From the NCBI RefSeq assembly GCF_900115205.1, contig NZ_FOYQ01000001.1:62001-126000 (forward strand): a stretch of 64,000 nt of DNA, written 5' to 3'. Below are positions 37,424 through 46,413 of the stretch, piece after piece; position 1 is the first letter of the stretch, and each line of letters opens with the position of its first letter. The position numbers and the translations under genes are program-made. This stretch comes from Robiginitalea myxolifaciens. GTDB lineage: Bacteria; Bacteroidota; Bacteroidia; Flavobacteriales; Flavobacteriaceae. Under the pieces are notes generated by a model that worked only from the letters and a program-made list of their open reading frames with translations, searched no databases and was not told where the DNA came from.

Positions 37424-38425
37424 CTATAACGGAAAACGATCCCCGTAACGACCAATACGATAACCCAGCTCCAAAATCGAGAGGCTTTCCGGGCTATTTG
37501 GGTCCAGTACGGGGTTGGTATGATTAAAGTGGATGAAAATAATCTTCTGCTTTTGTTCGGGTGGAAGACCCTTGAACTGTTCCAGGCTCTCCAAAATGAA
37601 TGGATGGGGAATCTCATTCATATCCCGATTGCCCAATTCGGTACCGCTGTAAAACGTGGCATCCAGGAAAGCATAATCTACCTGCTGTATTTCTGCAATG
37701 ATGTCGCGTTCCCACAGTGCCCATTTGTCGATGTCCGGTATGAACAAAGCGCTCTTCTCGGGCCCCTGGATGCTGTAGCCCACGGTTTCTGAGTACTCGT
37801 CCCGATGCGGAACTTTTAATGGGGTTACCTGTAATTGATCCGATAAGCTCACGGGTACACCATCGCTCAAGTCCTGAAGGGCTATGTTTTCCCGGCGCAC
37901 CAGCTGGTCCCAGGGTCCATTTTGACCGAGGAAGTCACGCATCCTGGGCATAACATAAACCGGCACTTTCCGGGCATCCATTACCTCTTTCCCCAAATAC
38001 ATCAGCCCGGTGTAATGGCCAATATGCGCATGGGTGAGGAATATTCCGTTGGGGACAATACTATTTGCCTGGGATAGCTTTCCGAGATATTCCAGTTGGG
38101 CGCTGATGTCAGGGGTTGCTTCAAATAGGTAGGATTTACCGTCATCGATATCGACCAATCCCAAGGAAACCACCTGCCGGGTACGATCCGGATTTTCGAA
38201 TAGATCAGCGCAGCATTCCTTTTGACAGCCCGCCTGGGGTGAGCCGGCATCCTGAACATTCCCCAAAATAACCAGCGAAGTATGTTGTAATGGCGGGATC
38301 TTCAGGGTCTCGATCCGGGCTTCAGTGACCGGCGTTTCAGATTCGGATGACCCTCCCCTGGAATCTGCCTTCTCCCCGCAGGAGATAATACTGAGCGATA
38401 ATAGCGCGAATAGGAACTTCTTCAT
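37424..38425 (-). CDS. MBL-fold lipoprotein, PqqB-like
   Basis: 333 residues with lipobox IISC at residues 13-16. MBL-fold hydrolase resembling PqqB: VILGNVQDAGSPQAGCQKECC near residue 53 and the metal motif THAHIGHYTGL near 135, with later VPHRDEYSETVGYSI and FLDATFYSG. No other PQQ synthesis genes are present in the window and the protein is a lipoprotein, so a role in PQQ biosynthesis is doubtful; an independent hydrolase is more likely. It is the first gene of a pair with the B1 beta-lactamase. Confidence 0.85.
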   Translation of the reverse strand: MKKFLFALLSLSIISCGEKADSRGGSSESETPVTEARIETLKIPPLQHTSLVILGNVQDAGSPQAGCQKECCADLFENPDRTRQVVSLGLVDIDDGKSYLFEATPDISAQLEYLGKLSQANSIVPNGIFLTHAHIGHYTGLMYLGKEVMDARKVPVYVMPRMRDFLGQNGPWDQLVRRENIALQDLSDGVPVSLSDQLQVTPLKVPHRDEYSETVGYSIQGPEKSALFIPDIDKWALWERDIIAEIQQVDYAFLDATFYSGTELGNRDMNEIPHPFILESLEQFKGLPPEQKQKIIFIHFNHTNPVLDPNSPESLSILELGYRIGRYGDRFPL

Positions 38426-38495
38426 ACTAACTTTTGCCGGCCTTACGCAAATTAGGGTATTCCCCCGAGCTACAAAAAAAGAAGAACCCGGTGGT

Positions 38496-39293
38496 CTAGT
38501 AATAGGAAAAGGAGTAAAAGGAGACTACGAGAATCAGCAGCATCAGGGTCACCGCCCAGATATAGCTCTTACTGGTGACCTTATAAGCCGCCTTCAGCCT
38601 GGAATTATCCAAAGTCCAGGCAATGCCCAAAAAGGCAGCGAATAGCACAAATACCATCCCGGCACTGGGAACATCTACGAGCCGATCGTAAAAACTGCTT
38701 GTCGAAAGCAAGCCGGATTCTACCGGTCGCATCCGGAGAATTACGATAAAACCGATCAGGGCGCTCAAAATATAATACAAGGTATAGCCCATGAGCAGGA
38801 TCCATCCCGCCCGTTTCCCTATCCAAAACAGGAAAACACCCAAAGGGATTAGCAGCATCAGGAGCAGGGTTTCCAGGAAGAAAATAACGGAAGAGCCCAG
38901 TGGACTGTCGAATACATATTGCAGGTACTGTACTCCGGTATACCAGATAAAGAGGCTGTGCAACCCAAAAAATATACAGAGGATGACAATGCGCTTTCGC
39001 AGCGATGAACTCCCTTCTGAGATGGGATTGATGGCCCCTGAAAGCCTGGTTCCGATGCCGGACCAACGGGCCTGGCGGGCTAATTCGGATGCCGCTCTGC
39101 GTTCCTTATCGGCCTGTTCTTTCTGGAGTTGCTGTTGTATCTGCGACTTTTCATCTTCACTGAGGGTACGATCCGCAATTTCTTCCTGCGCTGCCGCGAT
39201 TGCTTCAGGCTGGTATTCGTGCTTGAAGGCCAGAATGCGCATCAAGTCCAGATTCGAATAGGATTGGTATGTCTTTCTGAAATCGTAAATCAA
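38496..39293 (-). CDS. Hypothetical membrane protein with soluble N-terminal helix region
   Basis: 265 residues if translation starts at a TTG (39293); the first in-frame ATG is at 39242, giving 248 residues. The N-terminus (YSNLDLMRILAFKHEYQPEAIAAAQEEI) resembles a short repeat found ahead of membrane helices in many flavobacterial proteins, and at least five hydrophobic segments follow. Function unknown. Its 5' end abuts the AT-rich segment carrying the NTPase-TIR gene, so the original start may have been altered; see the finding there. Confidence 0.7.
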   Translation of the reverse strand: MIYDFRKTYQSYSNLDLMRILAFKHEYQPEAIAAAQEEIADRTLSEDEKSQIQQQLQKEQADKERRAASELARQARWSGIGTRLSGAINPISEGSSSLRKRIVILCIFFGLHSLFIWYTGVQYLQYVFDSPLGSSVIFFLETLLLMLLIPLGVFLFWIGKRAGWILLMGYTLYYILSALIGFIVILRMRPVESGLLSTSSFYDRLVDVPSAGMVFVLFAAFLGIAWTLDNSRLKAAYKVTSKSYIWAVTLMLLILVVSFYSFSYY

Positions 39294-39340
39294 AATTTAC
39301 GGGTACAATTAATACTTAGCCACCAATATTTTTATAAGAA

Positions 39341-40858
39341 TTATTCATCTTGGGGTGAGTTCACCTCCTTTTTTTTAGCTCTATCTCTTCTTTTCTCCTC
39401 AAGCTTTTTAGAAAGCATTTCAACAATCTTGGAGACCTCTGTATCAAATTCAGCATTTACATCGAATGTCATACCACCATATTTTCTAGATTCATCAAAA
39501 AGACTCGAATCTGTGTCCGAAAACCATATAGGAATAATAGCATTCTCGCCAAATCTCTTTTTAAAATGTTCGGATTCAAATTTGGTCCATATTTTTTTTG
39601 GATAGTCAGAGCTAATCAAGACTACAACGAAATCCGCCTCTGAATTATAAATCGGGGCCAAATAATCTTCCACATTTAACGCCAGAATTCTATGTTGCTC
39701 ATTTTTATCATAAAAAACCGCTATTTCCCTATCCGTTAGATTCTCGAAAAGTGATTCAGCCAAATCCCTATTCTCACCTGCAAACGAAAGTGCAAAGTCG
39801 TAGGGTTTAGAGAATTCTACTCCTATGAAACCTATTTGTTCGGCAAATTTGTTCCAGAGAATATTTCGAATGAAAAATAAAAATTTTGGATCCTCTACGG
39901 TTAATATGTTAGAGTGATCGTCATAATGAATAACATCCTGTAACATAGGGTTCTCTCCGATAAGTTTGGTTAGATAGCCTTTTTCAACAACCTGATTAAT
40001 ACTAAGTTTCATTTCAGGATGTTGGGAAAGTAGTTCATCAATATTAATTGACCACTCCGGACTAATTGCTAACCAATGGAGTAAATGCAAATATGGGGCC
40101 CTGCCCTCTTTTCGAAGTTTTGATCCTATTGCAAAAGCTCTCGCTTTAGGATAAAATAGTCTTGCTAATTCCTGAATCACTTTGGATCGAACCGTTTCTA
40201 AACTAGTATCCGTAATACTAATACCAGAGGTGTTATCTATAATATCACAACTAATACAGGTTTCCTTGGCAAGCATTTGAGCAATATGAAAGCTACCCTT
40301 TGATTCAGAGATAAGTTCACTCTTAATGTTTAATTCAATATTAAGTGCATTTTCACCCAAAGTGAGCATTTCCTCTATTTTCTCCTCAGGGTTAGCTTCA
40401 AACTTAATAGTATCGATTCGATTGTTTAAATCTGGAGAAAAGGAAACTAACGAGTCTCCAGCTTTGTTAATACCAATTAGTATTAATTTCGATGATTCCG
40501 AATCTTCGTCGGCTAAGGTTTTCATGAAATCTGATAAATCCTTTTTAATATCATTGGGCAAAACATGAAAGTCATCAACAATTACAATACCCATATCCGA
40601 AAACTCCGGTAAAAGTTTTATCATTTCGACATCTTCCTTTTTCCGGGCAGAAAGAGAGGTAACCGATGCTAATAGTCCTATTTCCTCAATTGCCTTATTT
40701 ATACTTGTTGTTTTACCTATTCCTGATGGCCCTTCCACAACTAAGCCACGACCTTTAGTTCTCAAGGCAACTACAAGCTTGGTATATTCTACAGGCTTAA
40801 CAAAAGTATGCGTTGGGGTTCCAGAGGTCTTAAAAACATCTTCTAAGTAAATTTTCAT
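39341..40858 (-). CDS. P-loop NTPase with C-terminal TIR domain, candidate defence protein
   Basis: 505 residues. The N-terminal AAA+/STAND-type ATPase has Walker A GPSGIGKT at 43-50, Walker B IVIVDDF at 91-97, a sensor-like LILIGINKAG at 125-134 and a candidate arginine finger at R147. A helical/winged-helix region follows, including VEDPKFLFFIRN. From about 353 a TIR domain begins (DFALSFAGENRDLAE); SSDYPKKIWTKFE ends in E428, which lies nine residues after Y419 exactly as the catalytic glutamate of NAD-cleaving TIRs. The last 25 residues are highly charged. The gene is AT-rich (two 60-base lines counted at 33% and 35% GC, against 47% and 53% in neighbours), a sign of transfer. Likely an immune sensor that depletes NAD on phage attack; the trigger is unknown. 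Confidence 0.88.
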   Translation of the reverse strand: MKIYLEDVFKTSGTPTHTFVKPVEYTKLVVALRTKGRGLVVEGPSGIGKTTSINKAIEEIGLLASVTSLSARKKEDVEMIKLLPEFSDMGIVIVDDFHVLPNDIKKDLSDFMKTLADEDSESSKLILIGINKAGDSLVSFSPDLNNRIDTIKFEANPEEKIEEMLTLGENALNIELNIKSELISESKGSFHIAQMLAKETCISCDIIDNTSGISITDTSLETVRSKVIQELARLFYPKARAFAIGSKLRKEGRAPYLHLLHWLAISPEWSINIDELLSQHPEMKLSINQVVEKGYLTKLIGENPMLQDVIHYDDHSNILTVEDPKFLFFIRNILWNKFAEQIGFIGVEFSKPYDFALSFAGENRDLAESLFENLTDREIAVFYDKNEQHRILALNVEDYLAPIYNSEADFVVVLISSDYPKKIWTKFESEHFKKRFGENAIIPIWFSDTDSSLFDESRKYGGMTFDVNAEFDTEVSKIVEMLSKKLEEKRRDRAKKKEVNSPQDE

Positions 40859-40900
40859 ACAAAAGATCTAAAATGGTTAGATATTTAGAGTGTTGTCCGA

Positions 40901-40945
40901 AGTAAGCAAAATCTTACTAATATTCCTGCATTTTACGGGAATATT
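40901..40945. promoter_or_regulatory. Two inverted repeats upstream of the NTPase-TIR gene
   Basis: AGTAAG-CAAAAT-CTTACT (40901-40918) is directly followed by AATATTCC-N11-GGAATATT (40919-40945). Both are perfect in their arms. They lie in the 180-base region between the reverse-strand TIR gene and the forward BNR-repeat gene, and could be operators or a small hairpin. Function is inferred only from position. Confidence 0.35.
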
Positions 40946-41038
40946 TTCTTGGGTCTTATCCTTTCCCTTAACAAACCTTTAACGTGCCTTCCCCCTGCCG
41001 TTTTCATACCTTTAGGCGACTAATCGACTATACTTCAA

Positions 41039-44000
41039 ATGAAAAGAGCTTTACTCCTCGGGTTGCTATTGGCAGCCTTCCCCCTGTTTGCACAAGATTT
41101 TAACATGAAACTCGCGGGCGACCTCAAGCCCCGCAACATTGGCCCCGGCGGCATGAGTGGCCGGGTAACGGCCATTGACGTGGTAACCGACAATCCCGAC
41201 GTCATGTATGCAGGGACTGCTTCCGGTGGCCTTTGGAAGTCTACCTCAGGCGGTATCAAATGGGAGCCCATTTTTGACGATCAACCTACGGCAAGTATCG
41301 GCGCAGTGGCGATTCAGCAAAGTAACCCCTCAGTCATTTGGGTGGGTACCGGCGAAGGGAACCCTCGTAACTCCCTCAATGGCGGCTACGGAGTGTACCG
41401 CAGTCTGGACGGCGGAAAATCCTGGCAATCTATGGGCCTGGAGGAAACCCGGCATATCCACAGAATTATCGTAGATCCTACCGATCCCAATACCGTCTAC
41501 GTCGGTGCCATCGGAACGCCCTGGGGCGAGCACCCGCAACGTGGGGTATTTAAAACTACGGATGGCGGGAAAACCTGGAATAAAATTCTCTTCGTTAATA
41601 ATAAGACAGGGGTTGGAGACATGGTCATGGACCCTACGAATCCCAACAAACTCCTGGTAGGTATGTGGGAGCACCGTCGCTGGCCCTGGTTCTTTGAATC
41701 GGGAGGACCTGGAAGCGGGCTGTACATGACCCATGACGGGGGTGCTACCTGGAAACAACTCGGGGAAAACGATGGTTTGCCTAAAGGGGATTTGGGACGA
41801 ATTGGCCTGGCTATTGCGCCCGGCAAGCCCAACATTATATACGCATTAATCGAATCCAAGAAAAATGCGCTTTATAAATCTGAGGACGGCGGGTTCAAGT
41901 GGAAAAAGATCAACGACAAAAACGATATCGGAAACCGACCTTTCTATTATTCGGATATCCATGTAGATCCGCAGAACGAAAATCGCATCTATTCGGTTTT
42001 TACCTATGTGAATGTGAGCGAGGACGGAGGAAAGAATTTCTCCCAGTTAATGCCCGCTTATGGAGTAGATAATGGCGTACACCCCGATCACCATGCCTGG
42101 TGGATCCATCCGGAAAACGGGCAATTTATGATGGACGGTAATGACGGCGGGCTCAACCTTACCAAGGATGGCGGGAAAACCTGGCGATTTGTAGGTAACC
42201 TGCCCGTAGCCCAGTTCTATCATATTTCGGTAGACAATGAGTTTCCCTACAATGTTTACGGCGGTATGCAGGACAACGGTTCCTGGCGCGGACCGGCCTA
42301 TGTGTGGCGAGCCCAGGGTATCCGCAACGATTACTGGCAGGAAATCGCATTCGGCGACGGTTTTGATGTAGTCCCCGACCCGGACGACAGTCGCTACGGT
42401 TATGCCATGAGCCAGGAAGGTTTTGTGGTACGCTACGATTGGATCACAGGGGATGGATACATCGTTAGGCCTACCTCGCCGGACGACTCTACGCGTCTGC
42501 GCTTTAACTGGAATTCGGCCATTGGGCAGGATCCCTTCGATAACAATACCGTTTATTTTGGCAGCCAGTTTGTGCACAAAAGCCGGGATAAGGGACTTAC
42601 CTGGGAGGTTATTTCCCCGGACCTGACCACGAACAATCCGGAGAAGCAAAAACAAACCGAAAGTGGGGGGCTCACCATGGATGCCACTGGTGCAGAAAAT
42701 CACACGACCCTGCTGGTCATTGAACCTTCACCAGTAGAGCGCAATATGCTCTGGGTCGGTTCCGATGATGGCCGGGTTCATTACACCGCCAACGGCGGGG
42801 AGAGCTGGACGGAAGTTACCGGGAACATCAAAGGACTGCCAGCAGGAAGCTGGATCCCGCAGATTAAGGCTTCGGCCACCCGTCCCGGAGAGGCCCTGTT
42901 GGTCGCGAATGATTATCGGCGCTATAACTATACCCCCTATGCCTGGCGTACCCGGGATTATGGAAGGTCTTGGCAGCGCATAGTAGACAGCGAGGATGTG
43001 GGTTCCTATGTACTGTCAATCGTTGAGGACAAGGAGAATCCCAACCTGATGTTCCTGGGTACCGACGACGGTTTATATTATTCCCTCAATGCAGGAGGAA
43101 GCTGGGATAAGTGGGATCACGGTTTCCCTACCGTAAGTACCAAAGACTTGGTGATCCACCCGCGCGAACAGGACCTGATCATTGGAACCTTTGGTCGCGC
43201 AGCCTGGGTACTGGACGATATCCGTCCCCTTCGCGCTATGGCTGGAAACAGCGGCATATTGGCGAAAGATGTTGCCCTTTTTCCGGCACCAACAGCCTAC
43301 GATGCCGCATACCAGCAACCTACTGGAAGCCGATTCGGAGGAGATGCTTTGTTTAATGGCGAGAACCGGCGTGGCGGCGCTATGATTACGTACTACCTCA
43401 AAGAAGGCAAGAAAGATCGCAAACCGGATCCCAAGAAAGAAGTAAAGAATGAGGCTGATAAAAACGCTGAAGATGGGGATACTGAAGCCATGGTCGCTGA
43501 TAAGAAGCCCACAAAGGATTCCGTAATCTTTAAGTTTTACGATGGGGAGCGCCTGATTCGAACCTTGAAGTATAAGACCCCGGATTCAGCAGGATTGCAT
43601 CGCATCTATTGGGGGCTGGATGAGGCCGGGGCCGACCGGCCCTCTCGCAGTCTGCGCAAGCGCAACCGGGAACCAGGAGGTCCAACCGTAAAACCGGGAA
43701 CATATAAAGTAGTTGCTCATTTTGGGGAAGCTAAGGATTCAACCACGGTCACCGTGGCAACCGATCCCCGACTCGATGTGCCTGCTAAGGCAATAGATGA
43801 TGCCTACGCGGCAGCTACCAAACTGGAAGGATGGCAACAAACGGCGGCCGATGCCATGAAACAGTTGGCGGAGAGCAAGAAAACAGCCGAGGACCTGATG
43901 AAGACCCTGAAGGACAAAGACAAAGAGGGCTTTAAGGACGAACAGAAGGCTTCCAAGGCCATTGTAAAAGATATCGATTCGGTAATGGCACTCTACCTGG

Positions 44001-44272
44001 GCAAAGAGGACAAACGCCAGGGGATAACCGCTACCAAAGAAGTCCCCGTTAGTGAGCGTATGCAATGGGCATATTACTACTCGGTAACACGGCCCAATGG
44101 GCTAACCGCAACAGAACAGCGTTTGATGGAATTTGCGGAGCAGGATCTCAATGCGTTTTTAGATGCTACCAATGCCTTTTTTACCGAGAAATGGCCGGAA
44201 TACAAAGCCACCATCGAGGCCCTGGAACTTTCTCCTTTCAAAGAGACCGAGTCGTTTAAAATAGATGAGTGA
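41039..44272 (+). CDS. Large exported BNR/sortilin-like beta-propeller protein, copy 2
   Basis: 1077 residues with signal peptide MKRALLLGLLLAAFPLFAQ. It shares the repeat layout and many segments with the gene at 30102 (GGLWKSTSGGIKWEPI, GVFKTTDGGKTWNKIL, VHKSRDKGLTWEVISPDL), so the two are paralogues. It carries an insertion rich in Lys, Asp and Glu near residues 790-840 absent from copy 1. Probably a periplasmic or surface protein tied to glycan or peptide use; no catalytic residues identified. A TACCTTTA promoter-like box lies at 41007-41014. Confidence 0.88.
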   Translation: MKRALLLGLLLAAFPLFAQDFNMKLAGDLKPRNIGPGGMSGRVTAIDVVTDNPDVMYAGTASGGLWKSTSGGIKWEPIFDDQPTASIGAVAIQQSNPSVIWVGTGEGNPRNSLNGGYGVYRSLDGGKSWQSMGLEETRHIHRIIVDPTDPNTVYVGAIGTPWGEHPQRGVFKTTDGGKTWNKILFVNNKTGVGDMVMDPTNPNKLLVGMWEHRRWPWFFESGGPGSGLYMTHDGGATWKQLGENDGLPKGDLGRIGLAIAPGKPNIIYALIESKKNALYKSEDGGFKWKKINDKNDIGNRPFYYSDIHVDPQNENRIYSVFTYVNVSEDGGKNFSQLMPAYGVDNGVHPDHHAWWIHPENGQFMMDGNDGGLNLTKDGGKTWRFVGNLPVAQFYHISVDNEFPYNVYGGMQDNGSWRGPAYVWRAQGIRNDYWQEIAFGDGFDVVPDPDDSRYGYAMSQEGFVVRYDWITGDGYIVRPTSPDDSTRLRFNWNSAIGQDPFDNNTVYFGSQFVHKSRDKGLTWEVISPDLTTNNPEKQKQTESGGLTMDATGAENHTTLLVIEPSPVERNMLWVGSDDGRVHYTANGGESWTEVTGNIKGLPAGSWIPQIKASATRPGEALLVANDYRRYNYTPYAWRTRDYGRSWQRIVDSEDVGSYVLSIVEDKENPNLMFLGTDDGLYYSLNAGGSWDKWDHGFPTVSTKDLVIHPREQDLIIGTFGRAAWVLDDIRPLRAMAGNSGILAKDVALFPAPTAYDAAYQQPTGSRFGGDALFNGENRRGGAMITYYLKEGKKDRKPDPKKEVKNEADKNAEDGDTEAMVADKKPTKDSVIFKFYDGERLIRTLKYKTPDSAGLHRIYWGLDEAGADRPSRSLRKRNREPGGPTVKPGTYKVVAHFGEAKDSTTVTVATDPRLDVPAKAIDDAYAAATKLEGWQQTAADAMKQLAESKKTAEDLMKTLKDKDKEGFKDEQKASKAIVKDIDSVMALYLGKEDKRQGITATKEVPVSERMQWAYYYSVTRPNGLTATEQRLMEFAEQDLNAFLDATNAFFTEKWPEYKATIEALELSPFKETESFKIDE

Positions 44273-44344
44273 TCCGCGGCCTTTGAGAAGCGTGTAACCC
44301 GAGGGCGCCGAAATGCGTCCAACCGATTAATAAAAACAACAACA

Positions 44345-46306
44345 ATGAAACGCACTATTTATGGCCTTGGGCTTGCCCTGATATTTGGGACGGCCTGCAA
44401 GGAGGAACCCAAAGAACCCTCGATTGCCGAGAGTCTGAAATCCTATACCATCGAACAGATGATGGATAATGAGAATGTCGGAGGTGGAAGCTTCTCTTAC
44501 GACAATTCCAAACTCCTGGTATCGAGCAACCGATCCGGCATCTACAACATGTACTCGGTTTCGACAGCGGATGGTACCTGGACGCCGGTAACAGAATCAG
44601 ATAGCTCATCTGTTTTTGCAGTCGCTTACTTTCCGGAGGACGATCGCAAGCTGTTCCGAATGGATAACAATGGGGATGAAATCTATCACATATTCCTGAT
44701 GGAGGAAGATGGTTCCTCAAGGGATTTAACCCCTGATGAAGGTGCGCGAGCCTTCTTTAACGGGTGGTCTGAGGATAAAAAGTCCTTCTTTTATTCCTCC
44801 AATGCCCGGGACAATCGGTTTTCCGATTATTTCCGAATGGATTTAGAGACATTCACGCCGGAATTGGTTTATCAGAACGACCAGGGGTACGACCTGAATA
44901 TGATTTCCGATAATGGTCGGTACGTGCTGTATGCCAAAAATTTAAATACCAATGACAGTGACCTCTTCCTCCTGGATCTGGAAAGTGGAGAAACGGTACA
45001 GATCAATGAGAATCAATCAGCCAATGCCGCAGAAGACTTCGGTCCTGACGGCAAGTTCTTTTACTATACTACAGACGACGGAGCTGAATTCTCCTACCTG
45101 AAGCGCTACAACCTGGAAACCGGGGAGCGGGAAAAGGTAATGGAGAAAGACTGGGATATTATGGGCAGTTACTTCACTGACGGAGGAAGCTATCAGGTTA
45201 CCTATGTAAACGAAGATGCTAAGAATGCCATAGAGGTTCTCGACGTAGAGACGGGGCAAGCTATTGAATTACCGGCTTTAGAAGGCATGGATATTACCAG
45301 TGTGGGATTCTCCAGAGATGAAACGATGATGCGTTTTTATGCCGGAGGCTCCCATACTCCTTCTAACCTCTATGTCTATAACCTGGAGAGCAAGGAAATG
45401 AAGCAGCTCTCCGACGTGTTGAATCCCGAAATCGAGGGAGAACATTTGGTCCAGGCTCAAGTAGTTCGTTTTCCATCCTTCGACGGGCTGGAGATTCCTG
45501 CCATCTATTACAAGCCCCATCAGGCCAGTGAAGCTAATCCGGCACCTGCTCTGGTCTGGGTACACGGTGGTCCCGGAGGGCAATCCCGCCAGAATTTTAA
45601 TTCGGCCTTGCAGTATTTCGTAAACCACGGATATGCAATACTGGCCGTGAATAATCGCGGGAGTTCAGGATATGGGAAAACCTTCTATCAAATGGACGAT
45701 CTCAACCACGGAGACAAAGATCTCAAGGACTGTATCGCCGGAAAAGATTGGTTGGCCCAGCAAGCGGAGATAGATGGCGAAAAGATCGGAATCCTGGGAG
45801 GATCTTATGGCGGTTTTATGACTATGGCGGCCCTTACTTTTGCCCCCGAAGAATTTGAAGTAGGCGTAAATCTTTTTGGGGTAACCAACTGGATCCGCAC
45901 CATCCGTTCCATCCCGCCCTGGTGGGCTTCTTTTAAAGATGCTTTATACAAGGAAATGGGAGATCCCTATTCGGCCGACTCGGTGCGTTTGCGGGAAATC
46001 TCACCCCTGTTCCATACGGATCAGGTGACCAAACCATTGATTGTTTTGCAGGGTTCTCAGGATCCCCGGGTATTGCAGGTGGAATCCGATGAAATCGTAG
46101 AAGGTGTACGAGCCAATGGCGTACCTGTTGAATACGTGCTCTTTGAGGATGAGGGACACGGATTCGTCAAAAAAGAAAATCAAATCGAGGCGTACAGCAG
46201 TATTCTGGAATTTCTGGATGTTTATTTGAAAGGAAGCAAAGAGGCCGAGGTGGAAACCGAGGCAGTGGAACAGCCCGGAATGGCTGAGGAAAGCAGCGAA
46301 GATTAA
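44345..46306 (+). CDS. S9 family serine peptidase (prolyl oligopeptidase/DPP-like), lipoprotein
   Basis: 653 residues with lipobox GTAC. An N-terminal beta-propeller is followed by an alpha/beta-hydrolase domain. The catalytic triad can be placed: S487 in GGSYGGF, D573 in GSQDPRV and H605 in EGHGF. Expected to be an exopeptidase or oligopeptidase in the periplasm. A Glu-rich tail ends the protein. It is 72 bases downstream of the BNR-repeat gene and may share its transcript. Confidence 0.93.
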   Translation: MKRTIYGLGLALIFGTACKEEPKEPSIAESLKSYTIEQMMDNENVGGGSFSYDNSKLLVSSNRSGIYNMYSVSTADGTWTPVTESDSSSVFAVAYFPEDDRKLFRMDNNGDEIYHIFLMEEDGSSRDLTPDEGARAFFNGWSEDKKSFFYSSNARDNRFSDYFRMDLETFTPELVYQNDQGYDLNMISDNGRYVLYAKNLNTNDSDLFLLDLESGETVQINENQSANAAEDFGPDGKFFYYTTDDGAEFSYLKRYNLETGEREKVMEKDWDIMGSYFTDGGSYQVTYVNEDAKNAIEVLDVETGQAIELPALEGMDITSVGFSRDETMMRFYAGGSHTPSNLYVYNLESKEMKQLSDVLNPEIEGEHLVQAQVVRFPSFDGLEIPAIYYKPHQASEANPAPALVWVHGGPGGQSRQNFNSALQYFVNHGYAILAVNNRGSSGYGKTFYQMDDLNHGDKDLKDCIAGKDWLAQQAEIDGEKIGILGGSYGGFMTMAALTFAPEEFEVGVNLFGVTNWIRTIRSIPPWWASFKDALYKEMGDPYSADSVRLREISPLFHTDQVTKPLIVLQGSQDPRVLQVESDEIVEGVRANGVPVEYVLFEDEGHGFVKKENQIEAYSSILEFLDVYLKGSKEAEVETEAVEQPGMAEESSED

Positions 46307-46338
46307 AGGCGGTTTATGGCTGTTTACTACGGGGATCC

Positions 46339-46354
46339 CGGGGTCCTAACCCCG
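46339..46354 (+). other. Small GC-rich hairpin after the S9 peptidase gene
   Basis: CGGGGT-CCTA-ACCCCG forms a perfect 6-bp stem with a 4-base loop 33 bases after the peptidase stop. No T-run follows, so it is not a convincing terminator alone; it may be an mRNA 3' stabilising structure. Confidence 0.3.
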
Positions 46355-46413
46355 CCCCGCTTTCAAATTAGCCTGTAAAGCTGTAATTTACATTCATGAT
46401 CAACAATCAAAAT

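Noticed and set aside
37424-38425. PQQ biosynthesis locus
   Set aside because: Only a PqqB-like protein is present, and it is a lipoprotein; no pqqA, C, D or E.
38462-38512. Terminator after the 38496 gene (AGACCACCGGGTTCT then T-run on the reverse strand)
   Set aside because: A T-run is present, but the palindrome is imperfect and has no loop, so a stable hairpin is doubtful.
39341-40858. Thoeris or CBASS operon
   Set aside because: No ThsA, cyclase or effector gene adjoins the TIR gene; it stands alone.
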